A stretch of DNA of 64,000 nucleotides from Austwickia sp. (GTDB taxonomy: Bacteria > Actinomycetota > Actinomycetes > Actinomycetales > Dermatophilaceae). This document shows, in pieces, positions 42,950-51,965 of the stretch. Where the stretch lies: contig JADJTI010000005.1 in the NCBI GenBank assembly GCA_016711265.1, positions 450,219 through 514,218 of the forward strand, written 5' to 3'. Below the pieces are notes generated by a model. That model was not told where the DNA came from. It saw nothing but the letters and a program-made list of their open reading frames with translations, and did no database searches. The stretch's first letter is position 1. Each line of letters begins with the position of its first letter. The translations under genes were made by a program, and so were the position numbers.

Positions 42950-44083
42950 TCAGCGTGGCCAGCTCAATCCTGGGAACGCAAGCGCCGGGGCCTGCCACCG
43001 CTGTCGGCTCAGCTCGGCCTCCACCAACCACCCCAGCAGGGCGGAGGCGTCACTGCCGCCCACCGCGCTGTGAGGGTGCTCACCTGCACTGGAGGTCCGG
43101 CTGGCGGTGCCGGTGCCGGTGCCGGTGACCGGGGCGGGGGCGGGGGCGGCGGGGGCGGCCGGAACGAGGGCCGCCATCACGGCCTGGGCCCACCCCGACC
43201 AGACGTGCCGGGCAAGCCGGGCGACGTCGCCTGCGGTGGCCACGGCGAACGGCAGCCGGTAGCCCAAGACCGGCGCCCGAGCCAACCCGGCCGACTGGGC
43301 GGCGACCTGCACCCGCAGCGCGTGCTCGCTGAGTGCGTCCACCCCGGATCGGGCCAGGTGAGCCTGGGAATCCGCGGCCCGCGCCGCGATGACCTGCGCG
43401 CCGTATCGGGCGGCCGCGGCGGCGTCGACCAACCGCGCGGCCAGTGTGCCCGAGGGCGTCCAGCCGGCGGCGGGCAACAACGGATGACCATCCGGAGCCA
43501 GGAGTACCTCGGGACCCTTGCCCGGGGGTGGCGGCACGGGTGCGGCGTCGGCGTACGGGGTCAGCGCCATCCAGGCGCTCGCGCGCTGCGCAATCAGGGC
43601 CGCCACCAGGGCGCGGTCGCTGGGCGGTACGTCGGCCACGGCCAGTCGTGCGGCCATGCCGATGCCGCGGGCCTGCGCGGCCCGCAGTGCCAGGACCCCG
43701 CCGGAGCCACCCGGCGTCGCGGGATTCTCCGGCTTCCCGGGGTTGGTGGTCTGGCTCACCGACGCCAGGGGGGCGCCCACCTCCGCGAGCCGCTGCTCCA
43801 GCACTCGCGCCTGGTCGGCGTGGATGGCTCGGAGCGCGAGGACTTGGTTCCGCGCCGGCCCCGGGGCCGCGGTGGTGACGGCGGCCGCCGTGGCGGCCGC
43901 CGTCACCACCGTCCACTGTTCGCGTAGCGCCGGGATGGCCGGGTGCGGTTCCACGGGCGGGATCAGCGGGATCGGTGGAGCATCGCGCTCCAGGCGCAAC
44001 CCGCACCCGGAGCCGCCGAGCACCATCAACCCCGCCAGCGCCCCCCAGCGCAGCGCGGACCGGCGGCTCGGTGGCGTGTGCAC
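42950..44083 (-). CDS. DUF4439-like (ferritin-fold) lipoprotein
   Basis: A 377-residue exported protein. The N-terminus VHTPPSRRSALRWGALAG with SGCG is a twin-arginine-like lipoprotein signal. The rest is Ala-rich and helical, with two four-helix-like halves (TVVTAAATAAAVTTAAPGPA and DSQAHLARSGVDALSEHALR regions). Position next to rimP on the opposite strand is where actinobacteria carry a DUF4439 ferritin-like gene, so identification rests partly on context. Canonical ferritin metal ligands are not obvious. GTG at 44083 has CATGAT six bases upstream. Confidence 0.62.
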   Translation of the reverse strand: MHTPPSRRSALRWGALAGLMVLGGSGCGLRLERDAPPIPLIPPVEPHPAIPALREQWTVVTAAATAAAVTTAAPGPARNQVLALRAIHADQARVLEQRLAEVGAPLASVSQTTNPGKPENPATPGGSGGVLALRAAQARGIGMAARLAVADVPPSDRALVAALIAQRASAWMALTPYADAAPVPPPPGKGPEVLLAPDGHPLLPAAGWTPSGTLAARLVDAAAAARYGAQVIAARAADSQAHLARSGVDALSEHALRVQVAAQSAGLARAPVLGYRLPFAVATAGDVARLARHVWSGWAQAVMAALVPAAPAAPAPAPVTGTGTGTASRTSSAGEHPHSAVGGSDASALLGWLVEAELSRQRWQAPALAFPGLSWPR

Positions 44084-44089
44084 CCGGCG

Positions 44090-44095
44090 ATCATG
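44090..44095 (-). promoter_or_regulatory. Candidate -10 of a leaderless promoter for the DUF4439-like gene
   Basis: CATGAT on the minus strand ends six bases before the GTG at 44083. Confidence 0.45.
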
Positions 44096-44161
44096 ACACG
44101 CACCCGGATGGCAGCTTCGGGGCCGGCGGGGCGCCACCCCGAGAGCTGGAAACCGACCTCC

Positions 44162-44267
44162 GTTGCTGGGGCCCGCGGCCGTTGCTGGGGCCCGCGGCCG
44201 TTGCTGGAACCCACGTCCCGCTGCGGGACCCCACGTCCCGCTGCGGGACCCACGAAGCTTCGTGGGT
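44162..44267. repeat. Tandem hairpin-forming repeats in the divergent region before rimP
   Basis: Two 19-base copies of GTTGCTGGGGCCCGCGGCC (44162-44180, 44181-44199) plus a partial, then two 20-base copies of CCACGTCCCGCTGCGGGACC (44211-44230, 44231-44250), each a small hairpin, and a perfect 20-base palindrome centred on AAGCTT (44248-44267). The flanking genes are transcribed away from it. No gene is seen in 44096-44651. Confidence 0.8.
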
Positions 44268-44442
44268 TTGAGCGAAGAACGTGTGTCCCGGCGAGGAACG
44301 TGGGTCCAGGGCCTCACCGTGGGACGACCTCGCCCGGGGTCTGGCGTGGCGATGGACCCTCGCCTGGGCGGCGGGCCCTCATCTGTGAGGTGGCCGCTAC
44401 CGTGGTGGGCTGCGACCGCGACCAGAGCGGCGCCAGAGCGCC

Positions 44443-44561
44443 GGACCGGCACTACCACCGGACCGGCACCACCACCGGACCGGCACCACCACCGGACCAG
44501 CACCACCACCGGACCAGCACCACCACCGGACCAGCACCACCACCGGACCGGCGCAATCGCC
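44443..44561. repeat. 17-base minisatellite in the rimP leader
   Basis: Six tandem copies of GGACCGGCACCACCACC with small changes, then a diverged seventh (44545-44561). If rimP is transcribed from TACCGT (44398-44403), the repeat lies in its untranslated leader. Confidence 0.85.
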
Positions 44562-44651
44562 GGAACGCTGAGCCCATCGATGCCCCCACGCCCACGCCCC
44601 ACGCCCGGCCGACGCCCGTACCACGGGACCGCCATCCACCTGGAGGACACC

Positions 44652-45335
44652 ATGACCCCCCGCCACGGTCCGCACGACCAGCACAACCAGCACAACCAGT
44701 ACCACCAGCACACGGATGCCGCGGCTCGCGTCGAGGTAATCGCGCAGGCCGCGGTCACGTCGTACGGGCTGGTGATCGACTCGGTGCTGGTCGTACCGGC
44801 CGGGTCCCGCCGGATCGTCCGGATCGCGGTGGACCCGGATCTGAGCTCCCTGGACCCGCAGGACTACAGCACTCCGGTGCCCCCGGTGGACCTGGACAGC
44901 GTCGCCGAGGCGTCCCGGGCGATCGACGCGGCGCTGGAGGAGGAGGCGACGGCCATTTTCGGTGACCGGCCCTACCTCTTGGAGATCGGCTCAGCGGGGG
45001 CCGAACGCCGGCTGAGCCTGCCGCGGCACTACCGGGCGAACGTGGGCCGGCTGGCCGAGTTCACCGTTACGGACGCTCCGGCGCTGGTTGGGCGGATCGT
45101 CGCGGCGACCCCGACGCAGGTCACGGTGCGGGTGGAGGAGACCACCGCCGGTCCGGGAGCACGCCTCAAGGGGCCCCGCGCGAGCGCGACGCCGGCGCAG
45201 GATCGGGTGCTCGCGCTGGCCGAGATCGAGCACGCCCGGGTCCGGGTGGAGTTCGGCAGGGCGTGGGACGAGCCCTTCGAGACGCCAGAGGACGACGGGT
45301 CCGGTTCTCCGATCGCCGATTCCGGGGGAGAATGA
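44652..45335 (+). CDS. rimP: Ribosome maturation factor RimP
   Basis: Assists 30S subunit assembly. The 227-residue protein has the two-domain RimP pattern: VIAQAAVTSYGLVIDSVLVV, RIAVDPD and DLDSVAEASRAIDAALEEE, then PYLLEIGSAGAERRLSLPRHY in the second domain. The N-terminus is unusual, with a His/Gln/Asn-rich stretch (PHDQHNQHNQYHQHTD) before the domain, encoded by a short imperfect repeat. ATG at 44652 follows GGAGG. It leads the nusA-infB translation block. Confidence 0.9.
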   Translation: MTPRHGPHDQHNQHNQYHQHTDAAARVEVIAQAAVTSYGLVIDSVLVVPAGSRRIVRIAVDPDLSSLDPQDYSTPVPPVDLDSVAEASRAIDAALEEEATAIFGDRPYLLEIGSAGAERRLSLPRHYRANVGRLAEFTVTDAPALVGRIVAATPTQVTVRVEETTAGPGARLKGPRASATPAQDRVLALAEIEHARVRVEFGRAWDEPFETPEDDGSGSPIADSGGE

Positions 45336-45465
45336 GCCAGGGGTACGACGTGGGGCCCGGGCCCGCAGCGACCGGCGACGGGATGGCTGCAGCGCGCCGT
45401 GGTGTTGAATCGGGGAAAGACGTGCGCAGCTGTGTCGCTGGCGGCGTGGGGGGACTGGAGGACTG

Positions 45466-46524
45466 ATGGACATCGACCTTGCGGCGCTGCGCGCGTTGGA
45501 GCGGGAACGAGGGATACCGCTTGAGGTGATCATCCCTGCCATCGAGCAGGCGCTGCTGCTGGCTTACCACCGCACCGAGGGGGCGTACAAGCAGGCCCGG
45601 GTGGACCTGGATCGCAAGAGCGGGCATGTCATCGTGTGGGCTCGCGAGGACGCTCCCGTGCTCGAGGACGGGACCCGCGGGGAGCCCGGCCGCGAGTTCG
45701 ACGACACCCCGGACGGCTTCGGCCGGGTGGCGGCCTCCACCGCCCGGCAGGTGATCCTGCAGCGGCTCCGCGATCTGGAGGACGAGGCGCTCCTGGGGGA
45801 TTTCAAGGGCCGTGAGGGCGACATCATCACCGGGGTGGTGCAGCAGAGCCGCGGCAAGAACGTGCTGGTGGATTTCGGCTCTGTTGAGGGCATGCTGCCG
45901 GCAGCCGAGCAGGTCCCGGGGGAGACCTATCGGCACGGGGAGCGACTGCGCTGCTACGTGGTGTCGGTCAAGCGCGGCCCCAGCGGTCCGCAGATCGGCC
46001 TCTCGCGCACCCACCCCAACCTGGTCCGGAAGCTGTTCGCGCTGGAGGTCCCCGAGATCGCCGACGGCACCGTGGAGATCGCCGCGCTAGCCCGGGAAGC
46101 CGGCCATCGGACCAAGATCGCCGTGATCACCCAGGCCGCCAACGTCAACGCCAAGGGCGCCTGCATCGGCCCGATGGGCGCCCGGGTCCGCGCCGTGATG
46201 ACCGAACTGCGCGGCGAGAAAATCGACATCGTCGACTACTCGCCGGAGCCGGCCGCTTTCGTGGCCGCGGCGCTGTCGCCCGCACGGGTCTCCTCGGTGG
46301 AGATCGTGGACGCCGATGCCCGATCGGCCCGGGTCGTCGTGCCGGACTACCAGCTCTCCCTGGCCATCGGCAAGGAGGGACAGAACGCGCGGTTGGCGGC
46401 GAAGCTGACCGGGTGGCGCATCGACATCCGCCCGGACACCCCGCAGCCCGTCGCCCGCGGCGGCTCGCAGGCGCCGAGCCCCCGTGCCGATGGCCGTGGC
46501 CCCCACGCCGGCACCGAGGAGTGA
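45466..46524 (+). CDS. nusA: Transcription termination/antitermination factor NusA
   Basis: RNA polymerase elongation factor controlling pausing and termination. The 352 residues include the N-terminal polymerase-binding domain, an S1 domain (GDIITGVVQQSRGKNVLVDF from about residue 118) and two KH domains (GACIGPMGARVRAVMTELRG and LAIGKEGQNARLAAKLTGW). The C-terminal acidic repeats of proteobacterial NusA are absent, as is normal in actinobacteria. ATG at 45466 follows GGAGG. The gap from rimP (130 bases) shows no gene. Confidence 0.95.
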   Translation: MDIDLAALRALERERGIPLEVIIPAIEQALLLAYHRTEGAYKQARVDLDRKSGHVIVWAREDAPVLEDGTRGEPGREFDDTPDGFGRVAASTARQVILQRLRDLEDEALLGDFKGREGDIITGVVQQSRGKNVLVDFGSVEGMLPAAEQVPGETYRHGERLRCYVVSVKRGPSGPQIGLSRTHPNLVRKLFALEVPEIADGTVEIAALAREAGHRTKIAVITQAANVNAKGACIGPMGARVRAVMTELRGEKIDIVDYSPEPAAFVAAALSPARVSSVEIVDADARSARVVVPDYQLSLAIGKEGQNARLAAKLTGWRIDIRPDTPQPVARGGSQAPSPRADGRGPHAGTEE

Positions 46525-46628
46525 GGCGTTCGCCCGATGACCCGGGAAGCGCCGTAGGGATCGAGCACGCTAGGATGAAGCCCTCCGATCGGCAGCGGTC
46601 GGGGTTCGCTGTGCCTGGGGATGGGTCC

Positions 46629-46952
46629 GTGGACGGGCCTGTGCCGGTACAGGAGCTCCCGGCGGCGGCGACCGAACCGATCCGCACCTGTGTGGGTTGT
46701 CGACGTCGCGCCGGCCGGGGAGACCTTCTACGTGTGGTGGCGGTTCTGGTGGACGGCGGGTACGTCGTCCGGCCCGATCCCCGACGGCAGCTGCCGGGCC
46801 GGGGGGCGTGGCTTCATCCAGATCCCGCCTGCCTCGAGCAAGCGCGACGACGACGCGCGTTCGGACGTGCCCTCCGGGTGGCCGATCGCCGTGATCTGAG
46901 CGCCGTGGACGCGATTGACGCGTTCGTCGAGGCGGGTATCCAGCAGCCGTAG
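46629..46952 (+). CDS. YlxR-family nucleic-acid-binding protein
   Basis: Small basic protein of the YlxR (DUF448) family, recently linked in firmicutes to RNase P as RnpM. The signature RTCVGCRRRAGRGDLLRVV is intact, followed by GRGAWLHPDPACLEQARRRR and FGRALR. The position between nusA and infB is diagnostic. The start is uncertain: GTG at 46629 (107 residues) has GGGGATGGG upstream, while ATG at 46575 or GTG at 46611 would give longer N-termini without family similarity. Confidence 0.85.
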   Translation: MDGPVPVQELPAAATEPIRTCVGCRRRAGRGDLLRVVAVLVDGGYVVRPDPRRQLPGRGAWLHPDPACLEQARRRRAFGRALRVADRRDLSAVDAIDAFVEAGIQQP

Positions 46953-47152
46953 CGGGTCTCACAGGAGTCGCACGGGCCGACCGGGCCCGGGCACACCCCG
47001 CTGGACAACCAGCGGTTGACCGACCGAAAGCGGGTTTGACGCTGATGAGCACGCGATGAGTCCTCAGCAATGAGCAGCGCCCAGCCGAAACGACGGTCCG
47101 TACTGCGCACGCCCTGACGGGCGGGCGGCCCGGGCCGAGAACGAGGAGAGAA

Positions 47153-50100
47153 GTGGCAAAGGTCCGGGTCTACGAGCTCGCGAAGGAGCTCGGAGTCGAG
47201 AGCAAGGTCTTGCTCAACCACCTGAAGGAACAGGGCGAGTTCGTCCGATCGGCCAGCTCGACGATCGAACCTCCCGTGGTCCGCAAAATTCGTGAACAGT
47301 TCCCCGGGCAGCTCGCTGCGGGCAGCGTCAAGGGGGCTAAGGCGAGCACCGCCCCACCGCCCCCGGCTTCCGGTGGCGCAGCGGTCCCCGGCCCGCGTCC
47401 TGGACCGGCACCGTCCCCGGCTTCCGCGCGCCCGTCGGCCGCCCCCAAGGCTCCCGGTACCCCGGCACCGCCCGCGCCCTCGGCGCCTGCGGCGCGACCC
47501 GGTGGATCGCCGACCGAGGCGGCTCCTGCCGCCGCTCGTGAGGCCGCGCCGCCCGCGCCGCCCGCGCCGCCCGCCGACCCCGGATTCAGCTCGGCGCCGG
47601 CCGCCTCGGCGGCCCGCGACACCGGGCCGTCGGGCACGACGGCTGCGGCACCGACCCCCGCGGCCGGTGCCCCCGGTGCACCGGCCGGTCCGCGGCCCGC
47701 GGCGCCCGGTCCGCGACCGGCTCCCCAGGCCCCCGGAGGATCTCCCGGGCGCCCCGCCGGGGGTGCCGTCCCCGGTCCTCGTCCCGCTGCTCCGGGCGCA
47801 CGTCCCGGCTCCCGCCCCGGCGAGGGCGGTCCCGGTGCCGCCGGCGCCCGCCCCGGTGGCCCACGCCCGTCCGCGCCTCGGCCCGGCAACAACCCGTTCG
47901 CGCCCAGTCAGGGCATGCGCTCCGGCCGCGACGGCGGCCGCGAGGGTTCGCCCCGTCCGGGGAACAACCCGTTCGCGCCCAGTCAGGGCATGCCCCGTCC
48001 GGGCCAGCCGCGCACCGGCGCACCCGGCGCGGCCGGCCCGCGACCGGGCGCCCCGCGACCCGGCGCACCCGGCGCCGGCGGTCCCCGTCCCGGCGCGCCG
48101 CGTCCGGGTGGCCCCCGCCCGAACCCGGGCATGATGCCTGACCGCACCTCCGTACCCCGCCCCGGGGAACGTCCCGCCCGTCCGGGTGGTCGTCCCGGTG
48201 GTGGTGGCGGCGGATTCGGCGGTCGTCCCGGTGGTCCCGGCGCCGGTGGTGGCGGAGGTTTCGCCGGTCGTCCCGGTGGCGGCGGTGGTCGTCCCGGTGG
48301 CCCCGGTGGGCGGGGCAACGCCCCGGGCGCCTTCGGCCGCGGCGGCGGTCGTCCGGTTCGGGGCCGCAAGTCCAAGCGCGCCAAGCGCCAGGAATTCGAG
48401 CAGATGCAGGCGCCCTCGATCGGCGGTGTCAGCGTCCCTCGCGGCGACGGCCGGACCGTCGTACGGGTTCGCCGCGGCGCCTCGTTGACCGACTTCGCGG
48501 ACAAGATCAACGCCAACCCGGGCAGCCTGGTCACGGTGTTGTTCCATCTCGGCGAGATGGCCACGGCCACCCAATCCTTGGACGAGGACACCTTCAAGCT
48601 GCTCGGCGCCGAACTCGGTTACGACATCCAGGTGGTCTCGCCCGAGGACGAGGAGCGCGAGCTGTTCGGCCAGTTCAACATCGACCTTGAGGCGGAGGCC
48701 GAGGCCGAGTCCGACGAGGACCTCGAGCCGCGCCCACCGGTCGTCACCGTCATGGGTCACGTCGATCACGGCAAGACGAAGCTGCTGGACGCGATCCGGC
48801 ACGCGAACGTCATCGACACTGAGGCCGGCGGGATCACTCAGCACATCGGCGCCTACCAGATCACCGCCGAGCACGAGGGCGTCGATCGCCAGATCACCTT
48901 CATCGACACCCCCGGTCACGAGGCGTTCACCGCCATGCGTGCCCGTGGCGCCAAGGTGACCGACATCGCGATCCTGGTGGTCGCCGCCAACGACGGGGTG
49001 ATGCCGCAGACGATCGAGGCACTCAACCACGCCCAGGCGGCCGACGTACCGATCGTCGTGGCGGTCAACAAGGTCGACGTCGAGGGGGCCAACCCGAGCA
49101 AGGTGCGCCAGCAGCTCACCGAGTACAACCTGGTGGCTGAGGAGTACGGCGGCGACACCATGTTCGTGGACGTGTCCGCCAAGCAGCGCGTCAACATCGA
49201 CGCCCTGCTGGAGGCCGTGCTGCTGACCGCCGACGCCGCACTGGACCTGCGGGCCAACCCCGACAAGGACGCCCGCGGGGTGGCCATCGAAGCCAACCTC
49301 GACCGGGGCCGTGGGGCGACCGCGACGGTGCTGGTGCAGTCCGGCACGCTGGCCGTGGGCGACTCGATCGTGACCGGCTCGGCCTACGGACGAGTCCGCG
49401 CCATGCTCGACGAGCACGGCAACCAGCTGGATGTGGCGTTGCCGTCGCGTCCAGTGCAGGTGCTGGGGCTCTCCAGCGTGCCGCGCGCCGGAGACACCTT
49501 CATCGTGGCTCCCGACGACCGGACCGCCCGGCAGATCGCCGAGAAGCGCGAAGCCGCCGACCGTCAGGCCAGCCTGGCCAAGGCGCGCAAGCGGATCAGC
49601 CTCGAAGATCTCAACGAGGCACTGGCCGCCGGCAAGGTCGACACGCTGAACCTGATCCTCAAGGGTGATGTGTCCGGCTCGGTGGAGGCCTTGGAAGATG
49701 CGCTGCTGCAGATCGACGTCGGCGACGACGTGGATCTGCGGATCATCGACCGCGGCGTCGGGGCGATCACGATGAACAACATCAACCTGGCGATGGCGTC
49801 CAACGCCGTCATCATCGGCTTCAACGTGCGCGCCGAAGGCCAGAACGCCGACTACGCCGACCGTGAAGGCGTGGAGATCCGGTACTACTCGGTGATCTAC
49901 AACGCCATCGAGGAGATCGAGGCGGCCCTGAAGGGCATGCTCAAGCCGGAGTTCGAGGAGCACGAGCTGGGCAGCGCGGAGATCCGCGAGATCTTCCGGA
50001 GCAGCAAGTTCGGCAACATCGCCGGGTCCATCGTCCGCTCCGGGGAGATCCGGCGCGGCGCCAAGGCCCGGATCACCCGGCAGGGTGTCGTGATCACCGA

Positions 50101-50254
50101 GAACCTCGAGATCGCCGGCCTGCGCCGATTCAAGGACGACGTCACCGAGGTCCGCGACGGTTACGAGTGCGGTATCAATCTGGGGTCGTTCAACGACCTG
50201 CAGATCGAGGACCTGATCACGACGTACGAAATGCGGGAAAAGCCGCGCGGATAG
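47153..50254 (+). CDS. infB: Translation initiation factor IF-2
   Basis: GTPase placing fMet-tRNA on the 30S subunit. The 1033-residue protein starts with an IF2N domain (VRVYELAKELGVESKVLLNH), followed by about 340 residues of Pro/Gly/Ala/Arg-rich disordered sequence typical of actinobacteria, including two copies of RPGNNPFAPSQGM. A second IF2N region (VRVRRGASLTDFADKIN) precedes the G domain: GHVDHGKT (from residue 535), DTPGHEAF and NKVD, then domains II-IV. GTG at 47153 follows GAGGAGA. The 200 bases upstream hold a small hairpin at 46998-47015 and no gene. Confidence 0.97.
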   Translation: MAKVRVYELAKELGVESKVLLNHLKEQGEFVRSASSTIEPPVVRKIREQFPGQLAAGSVKGAKASTAPPPPASGGAAVPGPRPGPAPSPASARPSAAPKAPGTPAPPAPSAPAARPGGSPTEAAPAAAREAAPPAPPAPPADPGFSSAPAASAARDTGPSGTTAAAPTPAAGAPGAPAGPRPAAPGPRPAPQAPGGSPGRPAGGAVPGPRPAAPGARPGSRPGEGGPGAAGARPGGPRPSAPRPGNNPFAPSQGMRSGRDGGREGSPRPGNNPFAPSQGMPRPGQPRTGAPGAAGPRPGAPRPGAPGAGGPRPGAPRPGGPRPNPGMMPDRTSVPRPGERPARPGGRPGGGGGGFGGRPGGPGAGGGGGFAGRPGGGGGRPGGPGGRGNAPGAFGRGGGRPVRGRKSKRAKRQEFEQMQAPSIGGVSVPRGDGRTVVRVRRGASLTDFADKINANPGSLVTVLFHLGEMATATQSLDEDTFKLLGAELGYDIQVVSPEDEERELFGQFNIDLEAEAEAESDEDLEPRPPVVTVMGHVDHGKTKLLDAIRHANVIDTEAGGITQHIGAYQITAEHEGVDRQITFIDTPGHEAFTAMRARGAKVTDIAILVVAANDGVMPQTIEALNHAQAADVPIVVAVNKVDVEGANPSKVRQQLTEYNLVAEEYGGDTMFVDVSAKQRVNIDALLEAVLLTADAALDLRANPDKDARGVAIEANLDRGRGATATVLVQSGTLAVGDSIVTGSAYGRVRAMLDEHGNQLDVALPSRPVQVLGLSSVPRAGDTFIVAPDDRTARQIAEKREAADRQASLAKARKRISLEDLNEALAAGKVDTLNLILKGDVSGSVEALEDALLQIDVGDDVDLRIIDRGVGAITMNNINLAMASNAVIIGFNVRAEGQNADYADREGVEIRYYSVIYNAIEEIEAALKGMLKPEFEEHELGSAEIREIFRSSKFGNIAGSIVRSGEIRRGAKARITRQGVVITENLEIAGLRRFKDDVTEVRDGYECGINLGSFNDLQIEDLITTYEMREKPRG

Positions 50255-50264
50255 CGCTCGCGGG

Positions 50265-50318
50265 GAGGTTGGGTGGATCCGCGGTCCGCGGGACCGGATC
50301 GCGGATCCACCCGACCTC
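50265..50318 (+). terminator. Stable hairpin between infB and rbfA
   Basis: Arms 50265-50283 and 50300-50318 pair over 19 bases with one G-T pair around a 16-base loop, ten bases after the infB stop. It may terminate part of the transcripts or process the mRNA. rbfA starts 28 bases further on with its own ribosome site. Confidence 0.65.
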
Positions 50319-50346
50319 TGCGTGGTGTCGCAGAAAGGATCAGGTC

Positions 50347-50862
50347 ATGGCTGATGCGCCGCGGGCCCGCAAGGTGGCTGAGCGGATCAAGGTGATCGTG
50401 GCGGAGTACCTGGAGAACCGGGTCAAGGACGATCGGCTGGGTTTCGTGACCGTCACCGACGTGCGGGTCACCAACGACCTGCAACATGCGTCGATCTTCT
50501 ACACCTTCTTCGGAACCGACGAGGAACGGGCCGCCAGCCGGGCCGTCCTCGACGCGTACGCCGGCCGCATCCGTTCCGCGGTGGGCAAGGGCGTGGGGAC
50601 CAGGTTGACCCCCACGATCGAGTTCATCCCGGACGCTCTCCCGCAGGGTGTGGCGCACGTCGAGGAACTGCTGGCCGAGGCCAAGCGGCGGGACGCCGAA
50701 CTGGCGGCCGTGGCGGCCGGCGCCGGATACGCCGGCGACGCCGACCCCTACCGGCGGCCCGAGGAATCCGACCCGCTGGAGGAGGCCGTGTCCCCACCCG
50801 TGCCGGGTGCGGACGGTGCCGACCCGGCCGGCTCTTCGCCGGTCGCCGACCGGGACGCCTGA
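50347..50862 (+). CDS. rbfA: Ribosome-binding factor A
   Basis: Cold-shock-related 30S maturation factor. The 171 residues contain the conserved RVAERIKVIVAEYL-type start (ARKVAERIKVIVAEYLENRV), FVTVTDVRVTNDLQHASIFY and LTPTIEFIPDALPQG. The last 45 residues are an acidic, Pro-rich tail outside the domain. ATG at 50347 follows GAAAGGA at seven bases. One base separates its stop from the truB GTG. Confidence 0.94.
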   Translation: MADAPRARKVAERIKVIVAEYLENRVKDDRLGFVTVTDVRVTNDLQHASIFYTFFGTDEERAASRAVLDAYAGRIRSAVGKGVGTRLTPTIEFIPDALPQGVAHVEELLAEAKRRDAELAAVAAGAGYAGDADPYRRPEESDPLEEAVSPPVPGADGADPAGSSPVADRDA

Positions 50863-50863
50863 G

Positions 50864-51910
50864 GTGCCCGGCGCCGTCGCCGCAGGCAGCGGTGACGGGA
50901 TTCTCGTGGTCGACAAGCCGTCGGGGATGACCAGCCACGATGTGGTGGCCCGGGTACGCCGGCTGGTGGGCACCCGCAGGGTGGGGCACGCCGGCACGCT
51001 CGACCCGATGGCCACCGGGGTGTTGGTGCTCGGGGTCAACAGGGGCACCCGGTTGTTGTCCTACCTGGTCGGAGCCGACAAGGAATACCACGCCGTCGTG
51101 CGCCTGGGCGCCGCCACGACCACCGATGACGCCGACGGCGAATGGCTCCCGGTGACCGACCCGGCAGCCACTGAGGCCGCGTTGGCCGTGCTCACCGCAG
51201 GCGGGCGCCCGGCGATCGTGGCGGCGACGGCCGCCTTGACCGGGCCCATCGAGCAGGTGCCGAGCGCGGTCTCGGCGATCAAGGTCGCCGGGGTCCGCTC
51301 CTACGCCCGGGTGCGCGCCGGCCAGGAGGTCGAGCTGCCCGCCCGGGCCGTCACGGTACACCGCTTCGAGGTGGGGGAACCGGCGTCAGCCACCGCGCAC
51401 GCTCGCCGAGTGGTCGACGTACCGATCGAGGTGGTGGTCTCCTCGGGGACCTACGTGCGCGCGCTGGCCCGCGACCTGGGGGCCGCCCTGGGGGTCGGTG
51501 GGCATCTGATCGCCCTGCGCCGCCGACGGGTGGGGGCGTTCGGGCTGGAGTGCGCCCACCGGCTGGACGACCTCGCCGAACGTGCCGGGCTCGCTGGGGC
51601 CGGCGGGTCCGGCGGGGCTGACTCCCGTCCGGTGCCGCTGCTGGCGTTGGGGGAGGCTGCCGCGCTGGTGCTCCCGACCCGGGTGCTGGACGCCGGGGAA
51701 GCTGGCGAGCTCCGTCATGGGAGGTCGATCGCGGCCGACCCGCAGCGTCGCGGCGGACCCGTGGCAGGCCTGGGACAGGGCGGGGAGCTGATCGCCGTGC
51801 TGACCGAGGACGGCGAGGCCGCCCGGCCACGGGCCGTCTTCGCGCCTGCGGCACCTGGTCGCGCCGATACCGAGGCAGGCAATCCCCTTGGGGTGCTGGA
51901 AAGTTCGTAA
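50864..51910 (+). CDS. truB: tRNA pseudouridine(55) synthase
   Basis: Makes pseudouridine 55 in the tRNA T loop. The catalytic aspartate is D47 in GHAGTLDPMATGVLVLG. KEYHAVVRLG, QVPSAVSAIKVAGVRSYARV and VSSGTYVRALARDLG are the other family motifs. The 348-residue length includes a C-terminal domain of about 80 residues. GTG at 50864 immediately follows the rbfA stop, indicating coupling. Confidence 0.95.
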   Translation: MPGAVAAGSGDGILVVDKPSGMTSHDVVARVRRLVGTRRVGHAGTLDPMATGVLVLGVNRGTRLLSYLVGADKEYHAVVRLGAATTTDDADGEWLPVTDPAATEAALAVLTAGGRPAIVAATAALTGPIEQVPSAVSAIKVAGVRSYARVRAGQEVELPARAVTVHRFEVGEPASATAHARRVVDVPIEVVVSSGTYVRALARDLGAALGVGGHLIALRRRRVGAFGLECAHRLDDLAERAGLAGAGGSGGADSRPVPLLALGEAAALVLPTRVLDAGEAGELRHGRSIAADPQRRGGPVAGLGQGGELIAVLTEDGEAARPRAVFAPAAPGRADTEAGNPLGVLESS

Positions 51911-51965
51911 CGTTTACGTGGTCCAGGCAAGACCAAGTGTGGACATAACACCGGTCTGGATTTGC

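Noticed and set aside
42665..43927. Plus-strand open frame with RPE repeats across the 9-base minisatellite
   Set aside because: The repeat is only an iterated 9-mer, no ribosome site is present, and the frame overlaps the well-supported minus-strand lipoprotein gene.
42863..44561. Possible CRISPR-like arrays
   Set aside because: All repeats are contiguous tandem units without unique spacers, and no cas gene is present.
46814..49963. Very long minus-strand open frame (over 1000 codons) opposite infB
   Set aside because: The plus strand encodes IF-2 with all GTPase motifs; the antisense frame is open only because of high GC and biased codon use.
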